DNA of 64,000 nucleotides from Demequina sp. NBRC 110056 (GCF_002090155.1 NZ_BBRM01000007.1:1-64000), one strand, 5' to 3'; counted from the first letter of the stretch, positions 8,967 through 21,640 are shown. Program-made: numbers and translations. Notes: generated by a model from the letters alone, not told the origin.

Positions 8967-10289
8967 TCAACCGGTGACGCCCACCACCTCGTTGAAGGCG
9001 ACGCCCGCATCGGCCGTGCGGAACACCTCGCCTCCGACGTAGTCGACGCTCGTGATGGTCCCGGTCGCCGGGTCGGTCACGAACGCCATGCCCTCGACGA
9101 CCGCGAGCGCCGGGTGGGCGGTCTGCCACTCCTCGGGCACCTCCCACGCGTCGATGACGGGGATCGTCGAGGTCACGTCGCCCGTCGCCGGGTCGATCAC
9201 GCGCAGCGAGCCGTCGGTGCCGAGCACCAGCACCTCGCCGTCGGTGCCGCGGCGCAGGCCGCGCCAGGTGTAGGTCGCGTCGTCACCCGCGAACGGGTCG
9301 ACGGTCGTGATGGTCTCGCCCTCGGGGTCGATGAGCGCGATCTCGGACAGGCCCAGCCCGCCCTCGGGGTCGGACTTGTAGTCGCCCAGGACGATGTCGT
9401 TGCCGTCCGTGGCGAACAGGTTGCCGATGCGCCCGAAGTCGGTGGGGGACGTCAGCTTGTGGACGTGGTCGCCGTGGAAGACGGCGACGCCGTCCTCGCA
9501 GCCGAACGCCACGAGCTCCTCGTCCTCGGCGGTGTGGAAGGCGGTCTCGCCGTGGACGCCGGGGCACTCGTCGGTCGACGCGATGACCTCGCCGTCGAGC
9601 AGCGCCTGCGCTCCCGAGCGGGACTCGTCGTCGCCGACGGTCGTGTAGAGCACGCCGGCCCCGTCGATCACGGCCACGCCGTGGTGCGGCGACTCGGCCG
9701 TCCACTCATCGATGGCGTGCACGTGGGCGTGCTCGACCATGTCCGCCCACTCGCTGATCTCGACCACGGTGACGTGGCCGGTGCCGTCGTCCCACAGCGC
9801 CGCCAGCTCGCCATGCGGCACGACGTGCCCGGGCACCTCGGCCTCGACGATGACGTCCGTGAGCGCCGGCTCGGCGGTGTAGTAGTGGAAGTGATCGCCG
9901 TGCGCCTGCGACCAGGTGCCCGCGTCCAGGACGGCCCAGCCGCCGGTCGTGGACACCGCCACGTGGCGGCCGTCGCCGGCGTCGCTCAGGCGGTTGAAGC
10001 CGTCGAGCGGAAGATCCGCGACGGTCTCGAGGGATGCCGCGTCGAGCACGACGATCCCGCCGTCGTAGGTCGCGACGATGCGCGGGGTCGCCGAGGCGTT
10101 CTCCGACGCGGCGTCCGTGGCCTCGTCGTGGTCGTGCTCGGCCTCGTCATGGTCGGCCTCATCGTGGCCGGCAGCTGCCGTCGTGTCGTCGAGCGGTTCG
10201 TCCTCGGTCGCGCACGCGGTCAGTGCGAGCGCGAGCGCCGCTGCAGCGGCCACGGCGGCGGTGCGGGCGGGTCGGGCGGTGGGGAGCAT
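8967..10289 (-). CDS. aztD: AztD-like zinc metallochaperone lipoprotein (beta-propeller)
   Basis: A 440-residue exported protein. The start is taken at the ATG at 10289 because it opens a canonical lipoprotein signal (TARPARTAAV, hydrophobic stretch, LTAC with Cys26). A His/Asp/Glu-rich segment follows (HDEADHDEAEHDHDEATD), then a propeller of WD-like blades with further His clusters (HGDHFHYY, EHAHVHAID, CPGVHGE, FGCEDG), matching the AztD family that delivers zinc to the AztC solute-binding protein. No aztABC genes are near, so its partner is elsewhere or it buffers zinc alone. It is divergent from the ccdA-like gene, with a Zur-like palindrome between them. Confidence 0.7.
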   Translation of the reverse strand: MLPTARPARTAAVAAAAALALALTACATEDEPLDDTTAAAGHDEADHDEAEHDHDEATDAASENASATPRIVATYDGGIVVLDAASLETVADLPLDGFNRLSDAGDGRHVAVSTTGGWAVLDAGTWSQAHGDHFHYYTAEPALTDVIVEAEVPGHVVPHGELAALWDDGTGHVTVVEISEWADMVEHAHVHAIDEWTAESPHHGVAVIDGAGVLYTTVGDDESRSGAQALLDGEVIASTDECPGVHGETAFHTAEDEELVAFGCEDGVAVFHGDHVHKLTSPTDFGRIGNLFATDGNDIVLGDYKSDPEGGLGLSEIALIDPEGETITTVDPFAGDDATYTWRGLRRGTDGEVLVLGTDGSLRVIDPATGDVTSTIPVIDAWEVPEEWQTAHPALAVVEGMAFVTDPATGTITSVDYVGGEVFRTADAGVAFNEVVGVTG

Positions 10290-10367
10290 GTGGTCTACCT
10301 GGCCCCAGGGGTGGGGCGTCCTTTCGATTCGAGTGGCCGGATCATCCCGGCAGTCGCCACCGTACAC

Positions 10368-10386
10368 GATAACGAGAACGGTTATC
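10368..10386. promoter_or_regulatory. candidate Zur operator (inverted repeat GATAAC-N7-GTTATC)
   Basis: GATAACGAGAACGGTTATC is an AT-rich palindrome in a GC-rich promoter region shared by the divergent zinc-chaperone and ccdA-like genes. Its form resembles actinobacterial zinc-uptake regulator boxes and its position suits repression of both genes when zinc is plentiful. The assignment to Zur is inferred from the zinc-binding neighbour; another Fur-family regulator is possible. Confidence 0.55.
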
Positions 10387-10477
10387 AATCGCATGAAGGG
10401 AAGCAACCCGTCCGGCGACCGCTCCGCCCCGAATGCAGATCAGCCCCCGCCTAGACTCCTGCCAGGAGAGGACCTTC

Positions 10478-11503
10478 GTGATTGACCCCACCGCCGCCGC
10501 CTACGCGCTGCTCCTCGGCGCCGTCGCCGCCTTCAACCCGTGCGGCTTCGCCCTGCTGCCGGCCTACATCACCGTGCTGGTGACGGGCAGCGCCGATGCG
10601 GGCGTCACCCGCGCCGTCGCGCTCCGCCGCGCGGTCGGGTTCGGGCTCGCGATGACCGTGGGCTTCATGGCCATCTTCACCGCGTTCGGCCTGCTGTTCG
10701 GGGCGGTCAACGCCGGCCTGCAGGGCTCGATCCTCCCGTACCTGTCGTACGTGACGACCGCCATCGGCGTCGTCCTGATCTGGCTCGGCGTCGTGCTGCT
10801 GCGCGGCGGCGAGCTCAAGGGCCCCGGGCTACGCGTGCGCGGCACCGCGCCCGGCAAGGCGTTCTGGTCCCAGGTGGGCTACGGCGCGACGTTCGCGCTC
10901 GCCTCGATGAGCTGCACCATCGGCCTCTTCCTCGCGATCGTCGCCCAGGCGCTCGCCGCCACCGGTCCGGTCGGCGCGGTCGCGCCGTTCCTCATCTACG
11001 CGGCGGGCATGGGCGCGTCGATCCTCGCGGTGTCGATCCTCGCTGCGGTAGCAGGGTCGTCGGCCGCCTCAGCGCTGCGGTCGAAGACGCCGCTGCTCAT
11101 GCGCATCGGCGGCGGGCTGATGGTGCTCGCCGGCCTCTACGTCCTCGTGTTCGGCCTCGCCGAGGTCCTGCCGCGCTACGGCGTCACCGCGCTCAACCCG
11201 GTCCTCACCACCACCGCGAAGTGGCAGGGCGCGGTGTCGCAGTGGATCGACTCGTGGGGCACCGTCGCGCTCGTGGTGTTCGTGATCGTGATCGCGGCCG
11301 CTGTGGTGTGGATCCTCGTCGCCAGCCGCCGCGCGGAGGGGGGACACAGCACCAAGGACGGCAGCAGCGCCGATGCGGTCGCCGTCTCCCGCTCGACGTC
11401 ACCCGAGCAGGGCGAGGGTTCGCAGGCGCCTGCGGCGCCCCGCATCCAGGTGGCGCCGGCGGCGACCCTCGACGCCGTGCGCGCGGCCGCCAAGTCCGAC
11501 TGA
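10478..11503 (+). CDS. CcdA/DsbD-like transmembrane thiol-electron transporter
   Basis: A 341-residue membrane protein. GTG at 10478 is chosen because CCAGGAGAG lies just upstream and the hydrophobic N terminus begins there. It has six or seven transmembrane helices; the paired cysteines typical of CcdA are in FNPCGFALLP (Cys22) and SMSCTIGLF (Cys146). The family moves reducing equivalents from cytoplasmic thioredoxin to extracytoplasmic thiol proteins. A charged, Ser/Ala-rich tail of about 70 residues follows the last helix. Neighbours are the zinc-chaperone lipoprotein (divergent) and a thioredoxin-like lipoprotein (convergent), a likely electron acceptor. A TAGACT box at 10452-10457 is a plausible -10. 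Confidence 0.8.
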   Translation: MIDPTAAAYALLLGAVAAFNPCGFALLPAYITVLVTGSADAGVTRAVALRRAVGFGLAMTVGFMAIFTAFGLLFGAVNAGLQGSILPYLSYVTTAIGVVLIWLGVVLLRGGELKGPGLRVRGTAPGKAFWSQVGYGATFALASMSCTIGLFLAIVAQALAATGPVGAVAPFLIYAAGMGASILAVSILAAVAGSSAASALRSKTPLLMRIGGGLMVLAGLYVLVFGLAEVLPRYGVTALNPVLTTTAKWQGAVSQWIDSWGTVALVVFVIVIAAAVVWILVASRRAEGGHSTKDGSSADAVAVSRSTSPEQGEGSQAPAAPRIQVAPAATLDAVRAAAKSD

Positions 11504-11764
11504 CCCGGCGGCGCCAGACCGGTCACGTGGCGAGCCCACTCGCCCGGCCTACCCGACGACCGTTGCACTGCCACGGCGGCCACCAGGCCAGCCCGCGCAT
11601 CGGCGCTGCGCACGCTCCACCGCTTCTCAGCACCCCTGCCCTGAACAGCGAAAAGGATCCAACTCACTGCTCCAAGGCCGGGGAACAGCGAGATGGATCC
11701 GATTCGCGTGAAAGCGTGGGGTGGCACAGCGTGGGGTGGCGCGGTGCGGGCCGCGCCAGACCGA
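11504..11764. repeat. convergent spacer with short imperfect direct repeats
   Basis: The 261-bp spacer contains a direct pair of about 22 bp beginning GAACAGCGA and containing GGATCC (11643-11665 and 11683-11705), a doubled GCGTGGGGTGG near 11713-11738, and one copy of the over-represented word CGCATCGGC at 11596-11604 within CCGCGCATCGGCGCTGCG. That longer form recurs in the spacers near 24850 and 31125. No gene is seen. Confidence 0.5.
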
Positions 11765-12397
11765 TCAGGTCGCGGCGAGCTGCTCCGCGGCGTCGAGGAT
11801 GCCCTGCTCGCTCAGCGAACCGGGGATCGACTCGATGGTGCCGTCGTCATTGATGAGGACGAAGGCCGGCTGGTACGAGACGCCGAAGTTCGCCCACAGC
11901 ACCGCCTCCTCATCCATGATGTGGTCGAAGCCCTCGAGCTCGTAGAACTCGACGAACGCCTCGGCGGCGGCCTGGTCGGAGCGGCCAGGCAGGCCGTAGA
12001 TCTCGACGCCCTCGGGCAGCTGGGCGCTCGCCGCGGCGACCGTGGGGGCCTCGGCCTGGCACACGGGGCACCAGGATGCCCAGATCCACAGGATCGCGTC
12101 GGTGCCCGCGAGGCTCGCGCCGTCGAACTCGCCACCCGCGACCGTGGGCGCGGTCCACTGGAGCTGCTCGGGGACGGCGACCTCCTCGGCCATCGCGTCC
12201 TCGGTGGGCTCCCTCTCCATCGCCTCGTCCGTGGGCTCCTTGTCCATGGAGTCCTCCATGGCGTCGTGCGTGGACTCCATCGTGGCCTCGGGCTCGGTGG
12301 AGGCGTCCTCCGGTTCGGAGGAGGCGGCGCACGCGGCCAGGGACAGCGCGGCGAGCGAGGTGAGGGCGACGAGACGGGTGGTGTTCAGCATGCTCAT
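11765..12397 (-). CDS. TlpA/thioredoxin-like lipoprotein
   Basis: A 210-residue exported lipoprotein: signal peptide with lipobox LAAC around residues 20-23, an acidic Met/Glu/Asp/Thr-rich spacer of about 50 residues built from near-repeats such as MEDSMDKEPTDEAM and MEREPTEDAM, then a redoxin domain with WASWCPVCQAE (active-site CPVC), a cis-Pro segment YQPAFVL and the usual C-terminal helix. Such proteins reduce or isomerise extracytoplasmic disulfides and take electrons from CcdA, whose gene faces it across 261 bp. The acidic, Met-rich linker may hold the domain off the membrane or bind metal; this is inference. Confidence 0.85.
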   Translation of the reverse strand: MSMLNTTRLVALTSLAALSLAACAASSEPEDASTEPEATMESTHDAMEDSMDKEPTDEAMEREPTEDAMAEEVAVPEQLQWTAPTVAGGEFDGASLAGTDAILWIWASWCPVCQAEAPTVAAASAQLPEGVEIYGLPGRSDQAAAEAFVEFYELEGFDHIMDEEAVLWANFGVSYQPAFVLINDDGTIESIPGSLSEQGILDAAEQLAAT

Positions 12398-12414
12398 GGG
12401 AGGCCTTCGGAGTC

Positions 12415-12446
12415 CGGCGGCGGGCGGATGGGTCCACCCGCCGCCG
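12415..12446 (-). terminator. terminator of the beta-galactoside operon
   Basis: CGGCGGCGGG pairs perfectly with CCCGCCGCCG around a 12-base loop. It lies six bases beyond the lacZ stop codon on the minus strand and just ahead of the next gene, so it should end operon transcripts. Confidence 0.7.
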
Positions 12447-12451
12447 GGAGA

Positions 12452-16312
<3,861 letters not shown>

Positions 16313-16329
<17 letters not shown>

Positions 16330-17263
16330 CGACCTTCATCTGGATGGCGGCGAGGACGGCGACGATGATGAGGATCACGTACGACAGCGCCGCGCCGTAG
16401 CCGAAGTTGGGGTTGTTCTGGAAGGAGACCTCGTAGAGGTAGTGCGACATCGTCATCGTGGTGTTCGCGGGGCCGCCTCGCGTCAGGTTGTACGACTCGT
16501 CGAACATCTGGATGGTGCCGTTGGTCGACATGATGACGGTGAGCAGGATCATGGGCTTCATCTGCGGGATCGTCACAGAGAAGAAGGTTCGAATGGGGCC
16601 GGCGCCGTCCATCTTGGCGGCCTCGAGGGTCGTCGGGTCGATGTTCTGGAGCGCCGCCAGGTAGAAGATGACGTTGAACCCGGTCCAGCGCCACAACAGG
16701 CCCAGGATGATGACCAGGCGCGCCGTACCGGTCTCGCCCAGCCAGTTGATCGGCAGGTCGATGAAGCCCACCCACAGAAGGAAGTCGTTCACCAACCCGT
16801 CTGTGGCGAAGATCGTGCGGAACACCAGCGAGTAGGACACCAGCGAGATCGCCGCGGGCACGAAGATCGCCGTGCGCCAGAAGCTCTTCCACCGCAGCCT
16901 CGGGTTGTTGAGGATGTTCGCCAGCACGAGCGCCGAGATCAGCATGATCGGCACCTGGATCACCAGGTACAGCAACGTGTTGGTCATCGTCAGCCGGAAG
17001 ACGTCGTCGTCCAGCATGCGGTCGTAGTTGAACAGCAGCGGGTCGGCCCAGTCCAGGTTGGTGCCGCGACCCGTCTGGAAGGACAGGATCAGCGCCTGGA
17101 ACATCGGCCAGAACATCATCACGCCGATGAGGACGGCGGCCGGGATGAGGAACGCCCAGCCGGTGAGGCTGCGACGCTTGGCGGCGGGCGACAGCTGACG
17201 CTTGGCGCCGCCCTTGTTGCGCTCGGGACGCTTGAGCATCGTCGCGGGGGTCATCGTTGACAC
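16313..17263 (-). CDS. sugar ABC transporter permease (MalF type)
   Basis: A 316-residue permease with a cytoplasmic basic N terminus of about 30 residues, six or more transmembrane helices and the EAA motif (TLEAAKMDGAGPIRTFFSVT). It pairs with the MalG-type permease encoded next to form the channel of a CUT1 sugar importer. The GTG at 17263 has GGAG upstream; ATG at 17254 is an alternative nine bases in. It is separated from the solute-binding protein gene by a strong hairpin at 17284-17313. Confidence 0.9.
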
Positions 17264-17283
17264 AGGAGTCTCCAGGGGGGTTC

Positions 17284-17313
17284 GGGAGGGGGCCGGCGAA
17301 CCGGCCCCCTCCC
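17284..17313 (-). terminator. intra-operon hairpin between binding-protein and permease genes
   Basis: GGGAGGGGGCCGG pairs perfectly with CCGGCCCCCTCCC around a four-base loop. Placed directly after the solute-binding protein gene, it probably acts as a partial terminator or mRNA stabiliser, so that binding protein is made in excess over the membrane subunits, a common arrangement in sugar importers. Confidence 0.75.
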
Positions 17314-17327
17314 TGCTCGAGATGGAC

Positions 17328-18647
17328 CTAGCTCATCGCGAACTCGACGGTGGCCTGAGCCTCGTCGAGCGCGGCGGCCGGGTCGGTCCCGCCCTTGATC
17401 TGCGTGATCGCGACGCCCACGGCGTCACGAGCCTCGTAGTAGTACGCGCCGGTGTTGTTCGCCGGCACGCCTGCGCCGAACGAGATCACGTCGGCGTAGA
17501 TGGGCTGGCCGCCGAAGAAGTCGACCGGCTGGTTGTAGACGTCGGAGTCACCCGCGGGGATCCAGTTCGCGACCGCGCCGGCGCTCGGCAGGATCGTGTC
17601 GTAGAACTCCGTCGAGCCGGCGAAGGTCGTCGCGAGGAAGTCCGCGGCGAGCTCCACGTCAGCGTTGGAGCTGATCGCCCACGACGAGCCGCCGTTGGCG
17701 GAGAAGTGGGTCGCGCCGTCGACGGCCTCGATGGCGGGGAGGTTGGTGACCGCCCAGTTGCCGGCCTGGTCCTCGGCCGTCTGGATTGATCCGGAGATCC
17801 ACACGCCGTTGATGGTGCCCGCGACGCCGCCGTTGACGATGGTGCCGATGTACTCGTCCCACGAGTTGACCTCGAGGTAGATGCCCTTGTCGACCATCTC
17901 GTTGTAGACCTCGATCGACGCGTCGAGCGCCGCGTTGTCCGTGATGGTGGGGTTGCCCTCGGCGTCGAACATGCTCTGGCCCGCCGACTGCAGCATCATG
18001 AGGATGGTGTCGGGCTCGCCCGCGATGCCCGAGAGCATCGGGGTGCCGGTCGCCGCGAGGACCTCCTCGCCCATCGCGATGAACTCGCTCCACGTGACGT
18101 CGGTGAAGTCGTCCACCGTGTAGCCGGCCTCGCCGATGATGTCCGTGCGCAGCGCGTTGATGGCCGTGCCCGAGTCGAACGGCACGCCGTAGTTCGCGCC
18201 GTCGACCGTCGAATAGGCGACCACGCCCTCGGGGAACTCCTCGAGGCCGATGCCGAGGTCGGTGATGTCGGTGAAGAGGTCGGGGTAGTTGATCGCGTTC
18301 TTCTGGAACGCGTTGTTCTGCATGAGGAAGATGTCGGGCAGCTCGCCGAACTCCTGGGACTGCGCGAGGGTCGTCAGGCGAGGCTGCAGGTCCTCCCACG
18401 TCACCTCCTGGATGTCCAGCGTGAAGTCCGGGTGCTCCTGCTGGTAGACCTTCTCGGCCTCCTCCATCGCGTAGATGTTGAACGCGGGGTCCCACGCCCA
18501 CACGGTGAGGGTGTTGCCACCCTCGCCGCCGCCGGTGTCACCCGACGGGTCGGCGCTGTCGCCGCCGTCGGAGCTCGAGCATGCGGACAGTGTGATGGCG
18601 AGGGTCGCTGCTGCCGCCATCGTCATTCCGGTACGGAACTTGGTCAT
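17328..18647 (-). CDS. extracellular sugar-binding lipoprotein (CUT1 family)
   Basis: A 439-residue solute-binding protein (SBP family 1). The ATG at 18647 is preceded by AGAAGGGTGG and opens a lipoprotein signal with lipobox LSAC; the mature part begins with a Ser/Gly/Asp-rich linker. The rest shows the two-lobe periplasmic-binding fold with aromatic residues expected for sugar stacking (TVWAWDPAFN, GAYYYEARDA). It captures the sugar outside the membrane and delivers it to the two permeases. It is the first gene of the operon with lacZ last, which points to a beta-galactoside substrate. Confidence 0.9.
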   Translation of the reverse strand: MTKFRTGMTMAAAATLAITLSACSSSDGGDSADPSGDTGGGEGGNTLTVWAWDPAFNIYAMEEAEKVYQQEHPDFTLDIQEVTWEDLQPRLTTLAQSQEFGELPDIFLMQNNAFQKNAINYPDLFTDITDLGIGLEEFPEGVVAYSTVDGANYGVPFDSGTAINALRTDIIGEAGYTVDDFTDVTWSEFIAMGEEVLAATGTPMLSGIAGEPDTILMMLQSAGQSMFDAEGNPTITDNAALDASIEVYNEMVDKGIYLEVNSWDEYIGTIVNGGVAGTINGVWISGSIQTAEDQAGNWAVTNLPAIEAVDGATHFSANGGSSWAISSNADVELAADFLATTFAGSTEFYDTILPSAGAVANWIPAGDSDVYNQPVDFFGGQPIYADVISFGAGVPANNTGAYYYEARDAVGVAITQIKGGTDPAAALDEAQATVEFAMS

Positions 18648-18791
18648 CGGTGACCACCCTTCTGATCGGGTATGGCCCGGGCCTCGAGCGCACCACGTCG
18701 AACGCTCACCGGGTCGAACTTCCCCGTGGATGAGAGCCGTCGGCACTGACGGTCACGCGGCGACCACTGTGTCGTCCGGCACTCCCCTTGG

Positions 18792-18816
18792 GGTTGTTAA
18801 GGTAAACATAGCAACC
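18792..18816. promoter_or_regulatory. candidate LacI-family operator upstream of the sugar operon
   Basis: GGTTGTTA and TAGCAACC form an imperfect palindrome (seven of eight positions pair) centred near 18804 in an AT-rich patch, about 150 bp upstream of the solute-binding protein start and 130 bp before the divergent regulator. The site and size suit a LacI-type dimer, but this is inferred from symmetry and position only. Confidence 0.45.
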
Positions 18817-18934
18817 GCGTCTGGAGCGCGGAAGTGCCCCTTGTGTCACGATCCCGTAACGGAAAAGTGACCATTCCGCCGCTCGTAGACGGCCATGGCA
18901 ACGTCAACACGGCGACAATCCGCGACAGTGCCCC

Positions 18935-18940
18935 TACAAT
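18935..18940 (+). promoter_or_regulatory. -10 box TACAAT of the lacI-type gene, leaderless
   Basis: A near-consensus TACAAT ends six bases before the ATG at 18947, so transcription should begin at the start codon. Confidence 0.55.
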
Positions 18941-18946
18941 CCAGGC

Positions 18947-19978
18947 ATGGCGAGCACAGGCGCACGCGGCGGACGCAAGAGGGGACCCTCGATCGCCGAT
19001 GTCGCGCGCCTCGCGGGCGTCTCGGCCCAGACCGTGTCGCGGGTGTCGACCGGCGCCGAGGCCGTCAAGCCCGAGACCCGCGCCAAGGTCCTGCTCGCGA
19101 TGGAGCAGCTCGGCTACTCGCCCAACCGGGCTGCCCGCGCCCTGCGCGACGGCCGGTACGGCTCGATCGGCTTCCTGGCCCGCAGGTTCGACCGCACCGG
19201 CGAGGCGCTCACCATGGACGCGGTGCTGCGCGCCTGCGAGGCCGAGGACTACTCCGTCACCCTGCTGAGCGCCCATGACACCACGTCGGCCGAGTGGGAG
19301 CCGGCGGCCCGCCGCCTGCAGAACCAGACCGTCGACGGCATCATCATCATGCGCGCCGAGGGCGGCGCGGGAGACCCTCTCGCGCTGCCGGCGACCATGC
19401 CTGTGGTCGTGTCGGACTCGCGCGCCCACGGACGCTACCCCCGCGTCACGACCGATGAGATGCTCGGAGCGCGTCGCGCCGTCGAGCACCTGCTCGACCT
19501 GGGCCACGAGACTGTCCACTACCTCGCCGGGCCCGAGGACTCGGAGCCGGCGCGACTGCGCACCATCGGCTGGCGCGCCGCGCTGACCGATCGCGGTCGC
19601 GCCACGCCCGAGCCGATCTGGGGCGACTGGACGCCCCAGTCGGGCTATGCGGCGGGCTCCGCCTTCGCGGCGGACCCGACGGTCACCGCGATCTTCTGCG
19701 CCAACGACGAGATGGCCTTCGGCCTGATGCTCGCCCTGCACGCGGCCGGCAAGGACATCCCCGGGGACATCTCCGTGGTGGGCTTCGACGGCATCTCGCT
19801 CGGCCGGTACAGCGTGCCGCCGCTCACCACCATCCGTCAGGACTTCCCGCAGATCGGCCGCGAGCTCGTGCGCATGGTGCTGCGACAGATCGGCCAGACG
19901 CACCCGCACTCGGTGCCAGACTCGATCGTGCCGCTCGAGCTCGTGGTGCGCGACTCCTCGGCGCCACCGCGCCGCTGA
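18947..19978 (+). CDS. LacI family transcriptional regulator
   Basis: A 343-residue repressor. The N-terminal helix-turn-helix is near residues 14-35 (IADVARLAGVSAQTVSRVS), the hinge helix near 55-65 (NRAARALR), and the rest is a periplasmic-binding-like effector domain ending with the typical LTTIRQDFPQIGRELV. It is divergent from the sugar-uptake and beta-galactosidase operon and probably represses it until a galactoside is bound. Candidate operator at 18792-18816. It appears to be translated from a leaderless message. Confidence 0.9.
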   Translation: MASTGARGGRKRGPSIADVARLAGVSAQTVSRVSTGAEAVKPETRAKVLLAMEQLGYSPNRAARALRDGRYGSIGFLARRFDRTGEALTMDAVLRACEAEDYSVTLLSAHDTTSAEWEPAARRLQNQTVDGIIIMRAEGGAGDPLALPATMPVVVSDSRAHGRYPRVTTDEMLGARRAVEHLLDLGHETVHYLAGPEDSEPARLRTIGWRAALTDRGRATPEPIWGDWTPQSGYAAGSAFAADPTVTAIFCANDEMAFGLMLALHAAGKDIPGDISVVGFDGISLGRYSVPPLTTIRQDFPQIGRELVRMVLRQIGQTHPHSVPDSIVPLELVVRDSSAPPRR

Positions 19979-20051
19979 ACGACTGAGCCGCCGCGCCGTC
20001 GTCCGACGCGCGACTGAGCTGCGCTGCCACCGCGCGGCTGAGAACCGCCTG

Positions 20052-21434
20052 CTACAGGTCGGGCGCCATGTCGGCGAAGTGCGCGTAGTCCTTCTTGAAC
20101 GCCACTGCGATGGTGTCCGTGGGGCCCGCGCGGTGCTTGGCGACGATGAAGTCCGCCTCGCCGGGGCGGTTGTCGCGGTCGTACGCGTCGTCGCGGTGGA
20201 GCAGGATGACGATGTCCGCATCCTGCTCGATGGCGCCCGACTCGCGCATGTCCGACAGCATCGGCTTCTTCTCGGTGCGCTGCTCGGGGCCACGGTTCAG
20301 CTGCGAGATCGCGATGACCGGGACCTCGATCTCCTTGGCCAGAAGCTTGAGCGCGCGGGAGAACTCGGAGACCTCCTGCTGGCGCGACTCGACCTTGCGA
20401 CCGGAGCTCATGAGCTGGAGGTAGTCGACGACCACGAGCTGCAGGTCATGCTGCTGCTTGAGGCGGCGGCACTTCGCACGGATCTCCATGAGCGACATGT
20501 TGGGGGAGTCGTCGATGAACAGCGGCGCCGCGGACACGCTCGCCGCGGTCTGCGCGAGGCGCTCCCAGTCGTTAGGTCCCATGGGGCCCTTGGTGAGGCG
20601 CGACAGCTTGACGTTCGCCTCGGCCGCCAGCATGCGCTTGGTGATCTCCTCGCGGCTCATCTCGAGCGAGAAGATGACGGAGGCCTTGCCGTGCTTGATG
20701 GAGGCGGCCCGCGCGATGTCGAGGCCCAGCGTCGACTTGCCGATCGCGGGTCGTGCGGCGATGACGATCATCTGGCCGCCCTGCAGGCCGCCCGTGAGGT
20801 CGTCCAGCTCGCGGAACCCGGTGGGGATGCCGAGCATCTGGCCGTCGCGGCTCGACGAGGCCTCCACCTGCTCGAGCGTCCTCTCCATGACGTCGCCGAT
20901 GGACAGGTAGTCGGCGGAGTTGCGGCGCTCGGTGACCGCGAAGATCTCCGCCTGGGCGCCGTCGACGACCATGTCGACCTCACGCCCGTCGGAGTCGTAG
21001 CCCATGCCGGCGATGCGGGTGCCGGCCTCGACGAGCCGGCGGAGGATGGACTGCTCGCGCACGAGCCGTGCGTAGTAGCCGGCCGACGCCGCCGACGGCA
21101 CGATCGCGATGAGCGTGTGCAGGTACTCGGCGCCGCCGATCTTGCCCAGCTGGTTGGTGCGCTGCAGCTCCGCGCTCACCGTCAGCGCGTCCACCGGGTC
21201 GCCCGCGTTGTAGAGCTTGACGGCGATGTCGAAGATGGTCTCGTGCGCGGGCTTGTAGAAGTCGTCGGCGCGGACGGACTCGATGACGTCGGCCATCGCG
21301 TCCTTGCTCAGGAGCATCGATCCGAGCACGGACTGCTCGGCCTCGAGGTTCTGCGGGGGGAGGCGATCGTAGGTGCTCGACTCGGGACCGTACGAGTCTG
21401 GGCCGTATGAGGCTTCGAGCTCCTCGACTGACAT
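20052..21434 (-). CDS. dnaB: replicative DNA helicase DnaB
   Basis: A 460-residue hexameric helicase that unwinds DNA ahead of the replication fork. The N-terminal DnaG-binding domain begins at LPPQNLEAEQSVLGSML; the RecA-like domain has Walker A ARPAIGKST, Walker B LVVVDYLQLM and the Arg-finger region ending AKHRAGPTDTIAVAF. Length is normal, and no intein is present (inteins are frequent at this Walker A in actinobacteria). The ATG at 21434 follows GGGAGAGGGAG. The gene follows the rpsF-ssb-rpsR-rplI block, but a 614-bp spacer with DnaA-box-like words separates it from rplI. Confidence 0.95.
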   Translation of the reverse strand: MSVEELEASYGPDSYGPESSTYDRLPPQNLEAEQSVLGSMLLSKDAMADVIESVRADDFYKPAHETIFDIAVKLYNAGDPVDALTVSAELQRTNQLGKIGGAEYLHTLIAIVPSAASAGYYARLVREQSILRRLVEAGTRIAGMGYDSDGREVDMVVDGAQAEIFAVTERRNSADYLSIGDVMERTLEQVEASSSRDGQMLGIPTGFRELDDLTGGLQGGQMIVIAARPAIGKSTLGLDIARAASIKHGKASVIFSLEMSREEITKRMLAAEANVKLSRLTKGPMGPNDWERLAQTAASVSAAPLFIDDSPNMSLMEIRAKCRRLKQQHDLQLVVVDYLQLMSSGRKVESRQQEVSEFSRALKLLAKEIEVPVIAISQLNRGPEQRTEKKPMLSDMRESGAIEQDADIVILLHRDDAYDRDNRPGEADFIVAKHRAGPTDTIAVAFKKDYAHFADMAPDL

Positions 21435-21552
21435 GCGCGCTCCCTCTCCCTTCCACGCCGGTGAACCCCGGCTGACGTCAGTGTCTCTCCGGGGACTGAC
21501 ACGCCAACGTAGGGCCCCGGGCGCGTCCGCACAAGTCGGCCCCGAGCGCATC

Positions 21553-21640
21553 CGTGGACAACCGGTGGAGAACCATGCGACCCGGCGTGGACGACCTGTG
21601 AACAACCCCAGGGGCACCATGTGGACAGAAGTGTGGATGA
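21553..21640 (+). promoter_or_regulatory. cluster of DnaA-box-like sequences upstream of dnaB
   Basis: Four words close to the actinobacterial DnaA box (TTGTCCACA, here read as TGTGGACAA) occur in one orientation within 90 bp: CGTGGACAA 21553-21561, TGTGAACAA 21597-21605, TGTGGACAG 21620-21628 and TGTGGATGA 21632-21640. Each differs from consensus at one or two positions. They lie just upstream of the dnaB coding region, suggesting DnaA control of dnaB or a DnaA-binding reservoir. Confidence 0.5.

Noticed and set aside
20079-21410. A 443-codon plus-strand open frame opposite dnaB
   Set aside because: Antisense shadow of dnaB without recognisable protein features.
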